NCBI RefSeq assembly: GCF_032586155.1
Contig: NZ_JAWHTC010000005.1
Coordinates: forward strand, 124,001 to 188,000
Reading direction: 5' to 3'
DNA length: 64,000 nucleotides
DNA from: JAWHTC01 sp032586155
Lineage (GTDB): Bacteria > Pseudomonadota > Alphaproteobacteria > Rhodobacterales > Rhodobacteraceae
The notes beneath the pieces were generated by a model, which made no database searches, was not told the origin of the DNA, and worked only from the letters and a program-made list of their open reading frames with translations. Position numbers and translations under genes: made by a program. Position 1 is the first letter of the stretch. Each line of letters opens with the position of its first letter. Shown in pieces: positions 50,252 through 59,288 of this stretch.

Positions 50252-52444
50252 CTACCAGAACCAGAACACCATTTCGTCTGGTGGTAGGCATTGTTCGTCG
50301 TTGCAGGCCTGCAGGATAAGCGTAGCGCGTTTGGGGGTGTCGCCCGACAGGTCCAGCGGCGCAGTGAGCGCGAAATCGTTTTCATAAAGCGCCAATGGAG
50401 CTGCACTGAACCCGAGACTTCGGGTGACGGGAGCGGGATAGGTTGTTGCGGTTAGGGGCGTGCCATCGACATCGAGCGAGACGCCGATCAAGTAATCTTC
50501 GAGTGGCGTATGGGCATTGAGGTGCCAGCCGTCGCGCAGGGCAATGTCGACAAGCAGTTGGGCTGTAGTCCGGTCGACCCGCGCCACCGCATTGACCGCG
50601 CCACCCGAGGACACCCGCAGGGGTGTGGCCGGACCCAGCCGGTCGGTTTCCAGCGCTGTCAGGATGGCGCTGCGCCGGTCGGGGCGTTCCAGCCCACGTG
50701 CGGCCAGAAGCGCAGCCAGGCGCGGGGCGAAATCACCCGTGCGGGTCATCCGGCGATCCAGCCCCGAGACAAAGCCCAGGGCCAGGGCGTTGCCCGAGGC
50801 GATCTCGTTGTCGTCGAGCGGGCGCAGGGGACCAAGACCTGCAGCGGTTTCGGTCATGCGCATCGGTTGATCGGGATCGGCAAAAAGCGTTTGCATTGCG
50901 CCTGCCAGCGGGTCGGCGACACTCAACCAGTCGGTGGCGGTGCTGCCATGGTCATGCAATGCCAGGAGCGCCCGGCCCAAGGCGGCGTAGTCAGCCAGTT
51001 GCGCGGGTACATCAACAACATCGTCATAGATCACGCGGTGCAACCGGTCCTCGCTGGCCAGTCGTTTCAAGAGCGCAAGGGCCGCGGTTTCGGCGGCAGC
51101 AAGATAATCGGGACGATCGAGGATTGTGGCAGCCTCGGCCAGTGTGGCGATCATTTCGGCGTTCCAGCTAAGAATGATCTTTTCGTCGCGGACTGGAGCA
51201 GTTCGAGCTGCGCGTTTGATCCGCAGACGTTCGAGCCGCGAGTCGAACTCCTGTATCGACAGGCCTAGCAACGCCGCTGTTTCCAGCGGAGATTGACCCA
51301 GGTTGGGAATGTTGCGGCCTTCGAACAGACCGTCCTCGATGATATTGAACGCAGCCATGAAAGGCACGGCATCCGTGTTCAACGCCGCCGTGATCTCCTC
51401 GGGCGTCCAGACGTAGAATCGGCCTTCTTCGCGCTCACCCGTAGGCAGGATGGTGTCGGCATCTTGAGCGGTAAAAAACATGCCTTCATCGCCGCGCATG
51501 TCGCGCAACACGTAATCCAGTGTACGCGTGGCGGTACGGGAGTAATCGTTGTTGCCGTTAAGCACATAGGCGCGCAGAAGTACGCGCGCCATCAGGGCCT
51601 GGTTGTAGAGCATCTTTTCAAAATGCGGCGTTAGCCACTCGGGGTCGATGGCATAGCGATGGAAGCCACCACCGACATGATCGTGAATGCCGCCGCGGAT
51701 CATGCCATCCAGGGTCAGGGTAACGGCGTTCAACAAATCGCTTTGTCCGTGTCGCGCCGCCTGATCGAGCAGGAACAATAGGAAGCTTTCACGTGGGAAC
51801 TTGAGGCCGGTACCGAAGCCGCCATTAAACTCATCAAGCGATGCAACGCTGTTCAGTGCGGCCTTGGTTATCTCCTCGCTGGAGACATTGCGCAGTTCGG
51901 TCTGGCCGTCGAGATAGCCGCGCAACATGGTCTGTAATTCGCTTGCCACGCGCAGGACCTCTTCGCGGTCGCTTTGCCAGGCGACATCGACGGCGACCAG
52001 AAGCTGGGCGAAATCGTCCGGCGGGAAATACCCGCCGGCATAGTAAGGCGCGCCATCCGGAGTCAGGAAAACCGAATTGGGCCAGCCGGCGGTGCCGGTC
52101 AACGCCGAGGTGACAAGCATGAACTGCTCGTCCAGGTCGGGGCGGCGCTCGCGGTCGATCTTGATCGAAATGAAGCGGGAGTTGAGAATCTCGGCAATCG
52201 CCGGGTTGTCGAAGCTTTCCTCGGCCATGACGTGGCACCAATGGCAGGCAGCGTAGCCCACCGAGATGAATATCGGCTTGCCGGTTTTGCGTGCCATGTC
52301 CAGCGCCTCTTGTCCCCAGGGGTGCCAATCAACCGGTTGATCCGCGTGCTGGCGCAGGTATAGCGAGCTTTCCCGGGCCAAGCGGTTTTCGGCCATCGCG
52401 GTGATCGGTAGAAGCAGGGTGAGAAGAAGGGTCACGATACGCAT
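50252..52444 (-). CDS. DUF255/thioredoxin-like protein with C-terminal DsbD-type domain
   Basis: A 730-residue exported protein. Signal peptide MRIVTLLLTLLLPITAMA. A thioredoxin-like DUF255 domain follows with ACHWCHVMAEESF (CxxC) and FISIKIDRERRPDLD. A (alpha/alpha)6 glycosidase-like domain of the YyaL/spermatogenesis-20 family spans about 150-580 (GGIHDHVGGGFHRYAIDPEW, MLYNQALMARVLL). The last 120 residues resemble the DsbD N-terminal domain, with LQACNDEQCLPPDEM. The ATG at 52444 is chosen for the signal peptide; 52480 and 52456 are alternatives. Most YyaL-like proteins are cytoplasmic and lack the DsbD tail, so a periplasmic thiol role is suggested. Confidence 0.85.
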   Translation of the reverse strand: MRIVTLLLTLLLPITAMAENRLARESSLYLRQHADQPVDWHPWGQEALDMARKTGKPIFISVGYAACHWCHVMAEESFDNPAIAEILNSRFISIKIDRERRPDLDEQFMLVTSALTGTAGWPNSVFLTPDGAPYYAGGYFPPDDFAQLLVAVDVAWQSDREEVLRVASELQTMLRGYLDGQTELRNVSSEEITKAALNSVASLDEFNGGFGTGLKFPRESFLLFLLDQAARHGQSDLLNAVTLTLDGMIRGGIHDHVGGGFHRYAIDPEWLTPHFEKMLYNQALMARVLLRAYVLNGNNDYSRTATRTLDYVLRDMRGDEGMFFTAQDADTILPTGEREEGRFYVWTPEEITAALNTDAVPFMAAFNIIEDGLFEGRNIPNLGQSPLETAALLGLSIQEFDSRLERLRIKRAARTAPVRDEKIILSWNAEMIATLAEAATILDRPDYLAAAETAALALLKRLASEDRLHRVIYDDVVDVPAQLADYAALGRALLALHDHGSTATDWLSVADPLAGAMQTLFADPDQPMRMTETAAGLGPLRPLDDNEIASGNALALGFVSGLDRRMTRTGDFAPRLAALLAARGLERPDRRSAILTALETDRLGPATPLRVSSGGAVNAVARVDRTTAQLLVDIALRDGWHLNAHTPLEDYLIGVSLDVDGTPLTATTYPAPVTRSLGFSAAPLALYENDFALTAPLDLSGDTPKRATLILQACNDEQCLPPDEMVFWFW

Positions 52445-52548
52445 GGGCGCCACCATAAGCCGTGGCGTTTGAATTGACATGTGACGAATGCGTGAGGCGC
52501 AAAAGGCACTGGAAAGAGCCTTTTGATGCAAATCCGAATTCGCGTGAC

Positions 52549-52568
52549 AAGCGGTTTCGAAACCGCTT
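52549..52568. promoter_or_regulatory. Perfect 20-bp palindrome upstream of S-formylglutathione hydrolase
   Basis: AAGCGGTTTCGAAACCGCTT is self-complementary over all 20 bases, with a central CG as in LacI-family operators. It ends 31 bases before the ATG at 52600, where a repressor could block transcription. The core GTTTCGAAAC also occurs at 14251-14260. Confidence 0.6.
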
Positions 52569-52599
52569 ACTTGCCCGGGAATGGAAATGGAGAACAACC

Positions 52600-53433
52600 A
52601 TGGAAACGGTATCGGAAAACAGGTGCTTTGGCGGCACGCAGGGGGTTTACACGCATGGCTCGGACGCCTGTGGCTGTCCGATGACGTTCGGGATGTTCCT
52701 GCCGGAAGAAGCCAAGGACGGGCCGGTTCCGGTGCTGTGGTACCTGTCGGGCCTGACTTGCACCCATGAAAACGCCATGGTGAAGGCCGGGGCACAAAGC
52801 TGGGCCGCCGAGCAGGGAATCGCGCTGATCTTTCCCGATACCTCGCCGCGGGGCGAGGGTGTGGCGGATGATGAGGCCTATGATCTGGGCATGGGGGCGG
52901 GGTTCTATGTGAACGCCACCGAGAAACCCTGGGAACCGCATTACAACATGTGGGACTACGTCGCCGAGGAGCTGCCCGCGCTGGTGGGCTCTGAGTTTCC
53001 GCTGGACATGGAGCGCCAGGGGATCACTGGCCACTCGATGGGTGGGCATGGCGCACTGACATTGGCGATGGGCCTCGCCGGGCGTTTCCGCTCCGTCTCG
53101 GCTTTTGCACCGATCTCGCATCCCTCGGCCAGCGATTGGGGTCGTAAACAGCTGACGGCCTATCTGGGCGCAGATGAAGGCACCTGGCGGCGTCACGACG
53201 CAACTCTGATGATGCGCGAACACGGGTTTGACGGGCCGATGCTGATCGACACGGGTACCAATGACCAGTTCATAGACCTGCTGAAACCCGAGCAGTTTGC
53301 ACAGGCCGTGGCCGAACGACGCCAGCAGGCGACATTGCGGCTGCAACCGGGTTACGATCACTCTTACTTTTTCGTAAGCACCTTCATGGAAGATCACATC
53401 GCGTTTCATGCCGAGGCGCTCTACGTGGGATAA
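52600..53433 (+). CDS. fghA: S-formylglutathione hydrolase
   Basis: Cytoplasmic serine hydrolase that splits S-formylglutathione to formate and glutathione, 277 residues. Esterase D marks are MTFGMFLPEE, LWYLSGLTCTHENAM, FPDTSPRGEGVADD, the nucleophile in GHSMGGHGAL, an acid in DTGTNDQF and His in GYDHSYFF. The ATG at 52600 follows GGAGAAC. The frame upstream (from 52462) crosses the palindromic operator and is not coding. It works after FrmA and feeds formate dehydrogenase. The sthA gene follows 3 bases later. Confidence 0.94.
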   Translation: METVSENRCFGGTQGVYTHGSDACGCPMTFGMFLPEEAKDGPVPVLWYLSGLTCTHENAMVKAGAQSWAAEQGIALIFPDTSPRGEGVADDEAYDLGMGAGFYVNATEKPWEPHYNMWDYVAEELPALVGSEFPLDMERQGITGHSMGGHGALTLAMGLAGRFRSVSAFAPISHPSASDWGRKQLTAYLGADEGTWRRHDATLMMREHGFDGPMLIDTGTNDQFIDLLKPEQFAQAVAERRQQATLRLQPGYDHSYFFVSTFMEDHIAFHAEALYVG

Positions 53434-53436
53434 ATC

Positions 53437-54897
53437 ATGCACGACTATGACCTCATCATCATCGGATCGGGCCCGGCGGGACGCTCGGCCGGTATTCAGG
53501 CCGGCAAACTGGGCCGCAAGGTGTTGGTCATTGACCGGCAAGATCGGTTGGGCGGGGTCTCTGTGCATACCGGTACGATCCCGTCAAAGACCCTGCGCGA
53601 GACGGTTCTTAACCTTTCCGGTTGGCGCGAGAGGGCGTTTTATGGTCGTGGCTACCGCGCCAAAGAGGATATCGACGCCGGGGATTTGAAGGCGCGGCTG
53701 CACAAGACGCTTGATCATGAGGTCGATGTTCTGGAGCACCAGTTTGCCCGCAACCATGTTGACACCTTGATGGGCGAAGCGCGGTTTATCGATGCCAATA
53801 AGATCGAGGTGTCCACCGATGCCGGGGAAAAGCTGCGCCTGAGCGCAGCCAAATTTCTGATCGCCACGGGCACCCATACTTATCGTCCGACTTCGATGCC
53901 GTTCAACGGCAAGACCATCCTCGACAGTGACGAGTTTCTCGATATCGACGAAATCCCGCGCTCGTTGGTGGTGGTGGGCGCCGGGGTGATCGGGGTGGAA
54001 TATGCCACAATGTTTGCGGCGCTGGACGTGCGGGTTACGTTGATCGAACCGCGCGACAGTTTCCTTGATTACATCGACCGTCACACCATCGACGAATTTA
54101 CCCACCACGTGCGGGTGATGGGGCTGGACCTGCGGTTGGGGTCGCCCATCTCCAGGGTCGAGGACGCGGGCAAACATGTGGAGGTGACCCTCGAAAATGG
54201 TCGCCATGTGCGGGCCGAGATGTTGCTCTTTGCGGCGGGCCGCATGGGGGCGACTGAACATCTGAGCCTCGACGTGGTTGGGCTAGAAACCGATAAGCGC
54301 GGGCGGCTGACTGTGGATCGCAAGACCTATCAGACCGAGGTTCCGCATATCTATGCCGCGGGCGATGTGATCGGGCACCCGTCGCTGGCATCGACCTCGA
54401 TTCAGCAGGGCCGGGTCGCCTCGTGTCATGCGCTGGAAACGCCGACGTTGCCTGAAAGCCCGTGGTTTCCATACGGTATTTACTCGGTGCCCGAGATTTC
54501 CACGGTGGGCATGTCCGAAGAAGAGGTACAGGAGCGTGGCATTCCCTACGAAGTGGGGCTCGCGCGGTTCCGCGAGACTTCGCGTGGGCATATCATGGGA
54601 TTGGAACATGGTATGTTGAAGATGCTGGTCAGCCTGAAGACGCGGCGCCTTTTGGGGGTGCAGATCGTCGGTGAGGGCGCGACCGAGCTAATTCATATCG
54701 CCCAGGCGGTTTTGAACCTGAAGGGCACGGTCGATTACTTCGTCGAGAACACGTTTAACTACCCCACCCTGGCCGAGGCGTATCGCATTGCCGGGCTGGA
54801 CGCGTTCAACCGGATGCCGATCCCCGAGGAATACCGCGTGCGGAGAAAGCCGCCCAAGGCTGACGGCAAAAGCAAGGCCGGATCACAGGAAAAATGA
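53437..54897 (+). CDS. sthA: Soluble pyridine nucleotide transhydrogenase
   Basis: FAD flavoprotein of the disulfide reductase family that equilibrates NADPH and NAD+, 486 residues. FAD site DLIIIGSGPAGRSAGIQAGKLG, the active-site region reads GVSVHTGTIPSKTLRE, where the redox Cys pair of lipoamide dehydrogenase is absent, as in SthA. NAD site VVVGAGVIGVEYATMF, second FAD site IYAAGDVIGHPSLAS. Being 3 bases behind fghA, it may balance the NADH made by formaldehyde oxidation. Confidence 0.92.
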   Translation: MHDYDLIIIGSGPAGRSAGIQAGKLGRKVLVIDRQDRLGGVSVHTGTIPSKTLRETVLNLSGWRERAFYGRGYRAKEDIDAGDLKARLHKTLDHEVDVLEHQFARNHVDTLMGEARFIDANKIEVSTDAGEKLRLSAAKFLIATGTHTYRPTSMPFNGKTILDSDEFLDIDEIPRSLVVVGAGVIGVEYATMFAALDVRVTLIEPRDSFLDYIDRHTIDEFTHHVRVMGLDLRLGSPISRVEDAGKHVEVTLENGRHVRAEMLLFAAGRMGATEHLSLDVVGLETDKRGRLTVDRKTYQTEVPHIYAAGDVIGHPSLASTSIQQGRVASCHALETPTLPESPWFPYGIYSVPEISTVGMSEEEVQERGIPYEVGLARFRETSRGHIMGLEHGMLKMLVSLKTRRLLGVQIVGEGATELIHIAQAVLNLKGTVDYFVENTFNYPTLAEAYRIAGLDAFNRMPIPEEYRVRRKPPKADGKSKAGSQEK

Positions 54898-55349
54898 TCG
54901 ACCGGGGGCAAGATCGAGAGACCGGCGGCGTGGCCTCATGGGTGTTGCGCGGGTTTGGGCTTACCGCGATCGCGGCTGGCGTGATGATCTATTTCCTCGG
55001 GCCGGACGTGACGGCACGCGTCTTTGCCGTCCTGCTGGAAAACCTGGTCGAACCGCCGGTCTATCGCGGCGGTCTGGATGGTGCTGACTCAGATTCGGAA
55101 ATGCGGTTTTTTGCGGTGTTCTGGATTGCCTACGGTGCGGCCGTAATGCATCAGGCGCGGGATGTGGATGGCAACCGCACGATGCTGCTTGGCCTTGCCG
55201 CGCTGTTTTTTGCTGGTGGTTTGGGCCGGGTGCTATCGCTTTGGTCGGTACAAGAGCCTTCGTCGCTCTTCATCATATTGATGTGGATTGAACTTCTGTT
55301 GCCATGGCCCATTGCCGCAATGATCCTGCGGACGGAACCCAAACAATGA
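54894..55349 (+). CDS. DUF4345 membrane protein
   Basis: A 151-residue protein with four hydrophobic segments (VLRGFGLTAIAAGVMIYFLG, FFAVFWIAYGAAVM, MLLGLAALFFAGGLGRVLSL, IILMWIELLLPWPIAAMIL). This four-helix pattern with FGRVLS-like and ELLLPW stretches matches DUF4345. Function unknown. It overlaps both neighbours by four bases, placing it in the fghA-sthA operon. Confidence 0.8.
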   Translation: MIDRGQDRETGGVASWVLRGFGLTAIAAGVMIYFLGPDVTARVFAVLLENLVEPPVYRGGLDGADSDSEMRFFAVFWIAYGAAVMHQARDVDGNRTMLLGLAALFFAGGLGRVLSLWSVQEPSSLFIILMWIELLLPWPIAAMILRTEPKQ

Positions 55350-55789
55350 TCTATGTCGATGCAGATGCGTGCCCGGTGAAAGCCGAGGTCGAGCGGGTGG
55401 GTACGCGACATGGGATGAAGATGTTCATCGTCTCGAATGGCGGGTTGCGGATGTCTCAGAACCCGCTGGTGGAAACGGTTATCGTGCCTGACGGGCCGGA
55501 TGTGGCCGACATGTGGATTGCCGAGCGGGCCGGGCCGGGCGACGTGGTGATCACCGGGGATATTCCGTTGGCCGCCAAATGTGTCGAGGCAGGGGCCCGC
55601 GTGTTAAAACACAACGGCGAGCGGCTGACCCAGGCCAACGTCCGCGAGGCACTGGCAATGCGCGACCTGATGGCCGATTTGCGATCTGCCGATCCGTTCC
55701 GCCAAGGTGGCGGCAAGGGGTTCACCAAGGCGGATCGGTCGCGATTTCTCGATGCGCTGGAGCGGGAGTTACGGAGTGCAGCGCTCTAG
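55346..55789 (+). CDS. UPF0178 (YaiI/YqxD) protein
   Basis: A 147-residue NYN/PIN-like protein of unknown function. Marks are MIYVDADACPVKAEV at the start, VSNGGLRMSQNPLVETVIVPDGPDVADMWI, and ITGDIPLAAKCVEAGARVL with acidic residues that could bind metal as in PIN nucleases, ending in KADRSRFLDALE. The start ATG overlaps the DUF4345 stop (ATGA). Confidence 0.9.
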   Translation: MIYVDADACPVKAEVERVGTRHGMKMFIVSNGGLRMSQNPLVETVIVPDGPDVADMWIAERAGPGDVVITGDIPLAAKCVEAGARVLKHNGERLTQANVREALAMRDLMADLRSADPFRQGGGKGFTKADRSRFLDALERELRSAAL

Positions 55790-55916
55790 TAGATGTGTTT
55801 GCGCGTACGATGAGGACGGGAGCCTCCGGCGGGGATATTTGGTGCAAGAGGAAGAGCAGGGTTGTTCTTTGATTTGCGGCGGCGCACCTTGTCGGTAAGG
55901 ACCAAGGGAGGGTGCC

Positions 55917-56828
55917 ATGGATATTCCGATGATCCCGTTTGCCGAAGGGCAGGCAAAGCTGAGCTGGCCGGGGTTGCTGGCGGCGTTCGAAGCGGGGCAC
56001 AGGATGCCCAGGGCCGAGATTGGCGACACGTTTCTTTACCGGCGTGACGATACGCTTTTGAGTCGCTCGGCCTGGATCGACGGGATGGGCGTGGCGGTAA
56101 AATCGGCAGTGATCATGCCGGGCAATCCGGGGCGTGGGCAGCCGCTGATCAATGGCGCGGTGAACTTATACTCGGACGAAAACGGGCTGTTGGAAGCGAT
56201 TGTCGATTTCCACCTGGTGACCAAGTGGAAGACGGCCGGGGACAGCCTGTTGGCGGCCTCGAAGCTGGCACGCAAGGATGTGAAGAACATCCTGATCGTC
56301 GGGGCTGGGGTCGTGGGCCGGTCGGTGCGAGAGGCCTATGGCACGTTGTTTCCGGATGCGCAGTTCACCATCTGGAATCGCAGCCCCGAGGGGGCACAGG
56401 CGATGGCGGCTGAGTTCGAAGGCCTCACCGTGGCCGGTGATCTGGAAGAGGCGATCGGGGCGGCCGATGTGATCGTCAGCGCCACCATGAGTTCGGAACC
56501 GGTGATCCGGGGCGCCTGGCTGAAGCCGGGGCAACATATTGATCTGATTGGCGCTTACCGACCTGACATGCGCGAGGTTGATGACGAGGCAATGGCGCGG
56601 GCGAGTGTTTATGTCGACAGCTATGACACCACAGTCGAGCATATCGGTGAGCTGATCGAGCCGTTGAAATCCGGGGCGCTGAAGCGCGAGGAGATCGTGG
56701 CGGACTTCTATGACCTGAGCGCATTCCAGCGCCAGTCGGATGATGAGATCACCATAGCCAAGAATGGCGGCGGGGCGCATCTGGACCTGATGACCAGCCG
56801 CTATATCCTCAATGCCTGGAACGGCTGA
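55917..56828 (+). CDS. Ornithine cyclodeaminase/mu-crystallin-family protein
   Basis: An NAD(P)-dependent enzyme of the OCD/Mu-crystallin family, 303 residues. GVAVKSAVIMPGNPGRGQP is the substrate-site region, ILIVGAGVVGRSVREAYGTLFP is the Rossmann loop and ADVIVSATMSSEPVIRG is a family motif. Members act as ornithine cyclodeaminase, ketimine reductase or alanine dehydrogenase; the choice is open. A GGGAGG site precedes the ATG. It overlaps the next gene by one base. Confidence 0.88.
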   Translation: MDIPMIPFAEGQAKLSWPGLLAAFEAGHRMPRAEIGDTFLYRRDDTLLSRSAWIDGMGVAVKSAVIMPGNPGRGQPLINGAVNLYSDENGLLEAIVDFHLVTKWKTAGDSLLAASKLARKDVKNILIVGAGVVGRSVREAYGTLFPDAQFTIWNRSPEGAQAMAAEFEGLTVAGDLEEAIGAADVIVSATMSSEPVIRGAWLKPGQHIDLIGAYRPDMREVDDEAMARASVYVDSYDTTVEHIGELIEPLKSGALKREEIVADFYDLSAFQRQSDDEITIAKNGGGAHLDLMTSRYILNAWNG

Positions 56829-57751
56829 TGCCGGGCGCGTGGCTTGTTGGTGGGATTGCCCTGGCAGGGGCGGCGCCGTGGCTGGGAGAGCTGTTACGCA
56901 AGCCTGTTCGACGCTGTCGGGCTGAGGCCCCGGGTGCGTTTCTGGATCTGCCGGACGGCAAGGTGCATTGCCGATGGCAGGGGCCGGAACAGGGGCCCGT
57001 GGCGGTATTGGTCCATGGGCTGACGACGCCGGAATTTGTCTGGGACGAGGTGGCAAAGCGGCTGGTGTCCGAAGGCTGGCGCGTGCTGAGTTATGACCTT
57101 TACGGGCGCGGGTACTCGGACCGACCGCATGGGCCTCAGGATGTGGCGTTTTTCATTCGGCAATTGAAGGGCGTGTTGCAGGATCAGGGGGTGGCGGATG
57201 GGTTCACCCTGGTTGGCTATTCCATGGGCGGCGCGATTTCTGCGGGCTATGCGGCAGCGTTTCCCGGGCGGATGGAGCGGGTTGTTTTGCTGGCGCCTGC
57301 AGGGATGGGCCATGAGTTAGGTACTGCTGCAGCACTATCACGCTTGCCTCTGCCGCTGGCAGAGTGGCTGATGCTGCTGCTTTTCCCGCGCAAGTTCCGG
57401 CAGGCGATTACTGCGGAAATTGCTGCGGAACAGGGCCAGCCGGGGGTGCCGGAGGCGATCACATCGGGGCAGCGCGCGCAGCTTGAGCGGCGCGGCTATG
57501 TGCGCTCGGTCCTAGCCAGCCTGCGCGGAATGCTAACGCAAGATTTCGAACCGTTTCACAGGGCGCTGGCCGAGGCGAAAGTGCCTGTCACCGCTATCTG
57601 GGGCGCGGAGGACGAGACCATCCCCATTGCGGCCAAGGACGTGCTGGCGGGTTGGAACCCGCAGACACATCATGTCGTCATCGACGGTGCTGGCCACGGG
57701 CTGGCCTATACCCATGCCGATCAGGTTGTGCGGGCGTTTCTGGAGGGGTGA
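56828..57751 (+). CDS. Alpha/beta hydrolase
   Basis: A 307-residue alpha/beta-fold hydrolase. A hydrophobic N-terminus (AWLVGGIALAGAAPWLGEL) may anchor it. VAVLVHGLTTPEFVWDEVA holds the oxyanion His-Gly, YDLYGRGYSDRP follows, the nucleophile is in LVGYSMGGAISA, the acid in WGAEDETIP and the His in DGAGHGLAYTH. The substrate is unknown. Starting at TGATG, it is coupled with the cyclodeaminase-like gene. Confidence 0.88.
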   Translation: MPGAWLVGGIALAGAAPWLGELLRKPVRRCRAEAPGAFLDLPDGKVHCRWQGPEQGPVAVLVHGLTTPEFVWDEVAKRLVSEGWRVLSYDLYGRGYSDRPHGPQDVAFFIRQLKGVLQDQGVADGFTLVGYSMGGAISAGYAAAFPGRMERVVLLAPAGMGHELGTAAALSRLPLPLAEWLMLLLFPRKFRQAITAEIAAEQGQPGVPEAITSGQRAQLERRGYVRSVLASLRGMLTQDFEPFHRALAEAKVPVTAIWGAEDETIPIAAKDVLAGWNPQTHHVVIDGAGHGLAYTHADQVVRAFLEG

Positions 57752-57808
57752 ACCCACATATTGCGCAAAGGATGGCATGCGGGTCTTAACAAGGTTTGAA
57801 CCCAGCGG

Positions 57809-59044
57809 TCAGGCGGGCACCAGGCGACGTTCCTTGACTGGTAAATGCACGATAGCCGAAAATGCGCCGACGCCGACCCCGACCCACCAGACCGCAGTAT
57901 AGCTGCCGTAGATGTCGTACATCTTGCCCCCCAGCCAGACGCCGAGAAAACTACCCAGCTGGTGTGAGAAAAACACGATGCCATAGAGCGTACCCATGTA
58001 ACGCAACCCGTAAATATGGGCGATAAGTCCGGAGGTTAGCGGCACGGTGGCAAGCCAGAGTGCGCCCATCGAGACCGAGAACAAAAGCACCGTGCCGGGT
58101 GTCATCGGCACCATGATGAAGGCGGCGGCGACAAGGGTGCGGCCGGTATAGATCGCGGCCAGCAGGTATTTCTTGGAATAGCGGTTGCCGAGCCAGCCCG
58201 CGATGAGCGTGCCGCTGATATTGGCCAGACCGATGAGCGAGATCGCCACGGCGCCAAGGCGCGACGTGGTGGTGATCCCGAGATCATGCAGGACCCCGCC
58301 GGCCGCGATCGGGCCGCAGATCTCGGTCACGAAGGCGGGGAAATGCGCCGTGACAAAGGAAAGCTGGTAGCCGCAGGAGAAAAAGCCAAGGAAAATCAGG
58401 GTGTAAGAGGGGTCGCTGAAGGCCTTTTTCAGGATTGCGCTCATGCTTTCTTCCAACTCGGCCTTGGTGGCAGGACGGGTGGGCGCGCGCATGAACGGAA
58501 GTGCAAATAGCATGGCAAGGATCATGGCGGCGAAAATCAGGAAGACACTTTGCCAAGGCAATGAGGTCAGAAGCCACTCGGCCATGGGCGCGCCGATCAC
58601 TTGCCCGCCCGAGCCTGCTGCGGTGGCAATGGCGAGGCTCATCGAGCGGTTCTCGTCCGAACTGGCGCGACCGACAACGGCGAGGATGACACCGAACCCG
58701 GTGCCGGCGATGCCGAAACCGATAAGGATTTCATAGAATTGGTGGGCTGTGGGGGTAACGGCTGCGGAACTGAGAACAAGACCGGCGGCGTAGGTGAACG
58801 CGCCGATAATAATCGCTTTCCGGTCGCCGATCTTTTCAGCAATGGCGCCGAAAATCGGCTGGCCGATGCCCCAGGCAAGATTTTGCAGGGCGATGGCCAT
58901 GGAAAACTCGGACCGGGCCCAGCCGAACTCGTCGGCAATCGGGATCTGGAACACCCCGAAGCTTGCCCGGATTGCAAATGAAATCAGGATGATAACACAG
59001 CCTACGATCAGGACGGGGGTCATCAAGGGGGTGGATTTCTGCAT
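57809..59044 (-). CDS. MFS transporter
   Basis: A 411-residue carrier with 12 hydrophobic helices and a central cytoplasmic loop. Family features include FGVFQIPIADEFGWARSEFSMA, the loop motif IAEKIGDRKAIIIG and FLGFFSCGYQLSFV, GTLYGIVFFSHQLGSFLGVWLGG. It resembles the oxalate/formate-antiporter and monocarboxylate-porter-like group, but the substrate cannot be fixed. It converges with the alpha/beta hydrolase gene. Confidence 0.87.
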   Translation of the reverse strand: MQKSTPLMTPVLIVGCVIILISFAIRASFGVFQIPIADEFGWARSEFSMAIALQNLAWGIGQPIFGAIAEKIGDRKAIIIGAFTYAAGLVLSSAAVTPTAHQFYEILIGFGIAGTGFGVILAVVGRASSDENRSMSLAIATAAGSGGQVIGAPMAEWLLTSLPWQSVFLIFAAMILAMLFALPFMRAPTRPATKAELEESMSAILKKAFSDPSYTLIFLGFFSCGYQLSFVTAHFPAFVTEICGPIAAGGVLHDLGITTTSRLGAVAISLIGLANISGTLIAGWLGNRYSKKYLLAAIYTGRTLVAAAFIMVPMTPGTVLLFSVSMGALWLATVPLTSGLIAHIYGLRYMGTLYGIVFFSHQLGSFLGVWLGGKMYDIYGSYTAVWWVGVGVGAFSAIVHLPVKERRLVPA

Positions 59045-59288
59045 CGGTTACTCCTGGCGCGCTGGCGGAGAGTAGCGGTTGTGACCCCGGCGTCAAATCA
59101 GGATTTGTGAGGTCACGGTTAACGACACCGCACGGTGCGCGCTGAGGGGGCTGGAATCCGTCTGGCACCTGTCGGGTATCCGTCGGGCGTTTTTTGCTGA
59201 ACGGGTTAACGAGACAGAAGGTTAACGCGGCGCGGGGTGGTAAGGGCGGAGCAAGTGTTTAGGGCAAGATGAAAGCGGGGCGGATGGG
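59045..59288. other. Gap upstream of MFS gene with GGTTAACG repeats
   Basis: No gene is supported. Three same-orientation copies of GGTTAACG lie at 59117, 59204 and 59220, the last two 16 bases apart. TTAA pairs recall CtrA sites, but the spacing is not 7, so a different binding protein is more likely if they matter. Confidence 0.4.

Noticed and set aside
59117..59228. CtrA binding sites
   Set aside because: TTAA pairs are spaced 12 bases or more, not the required 7.
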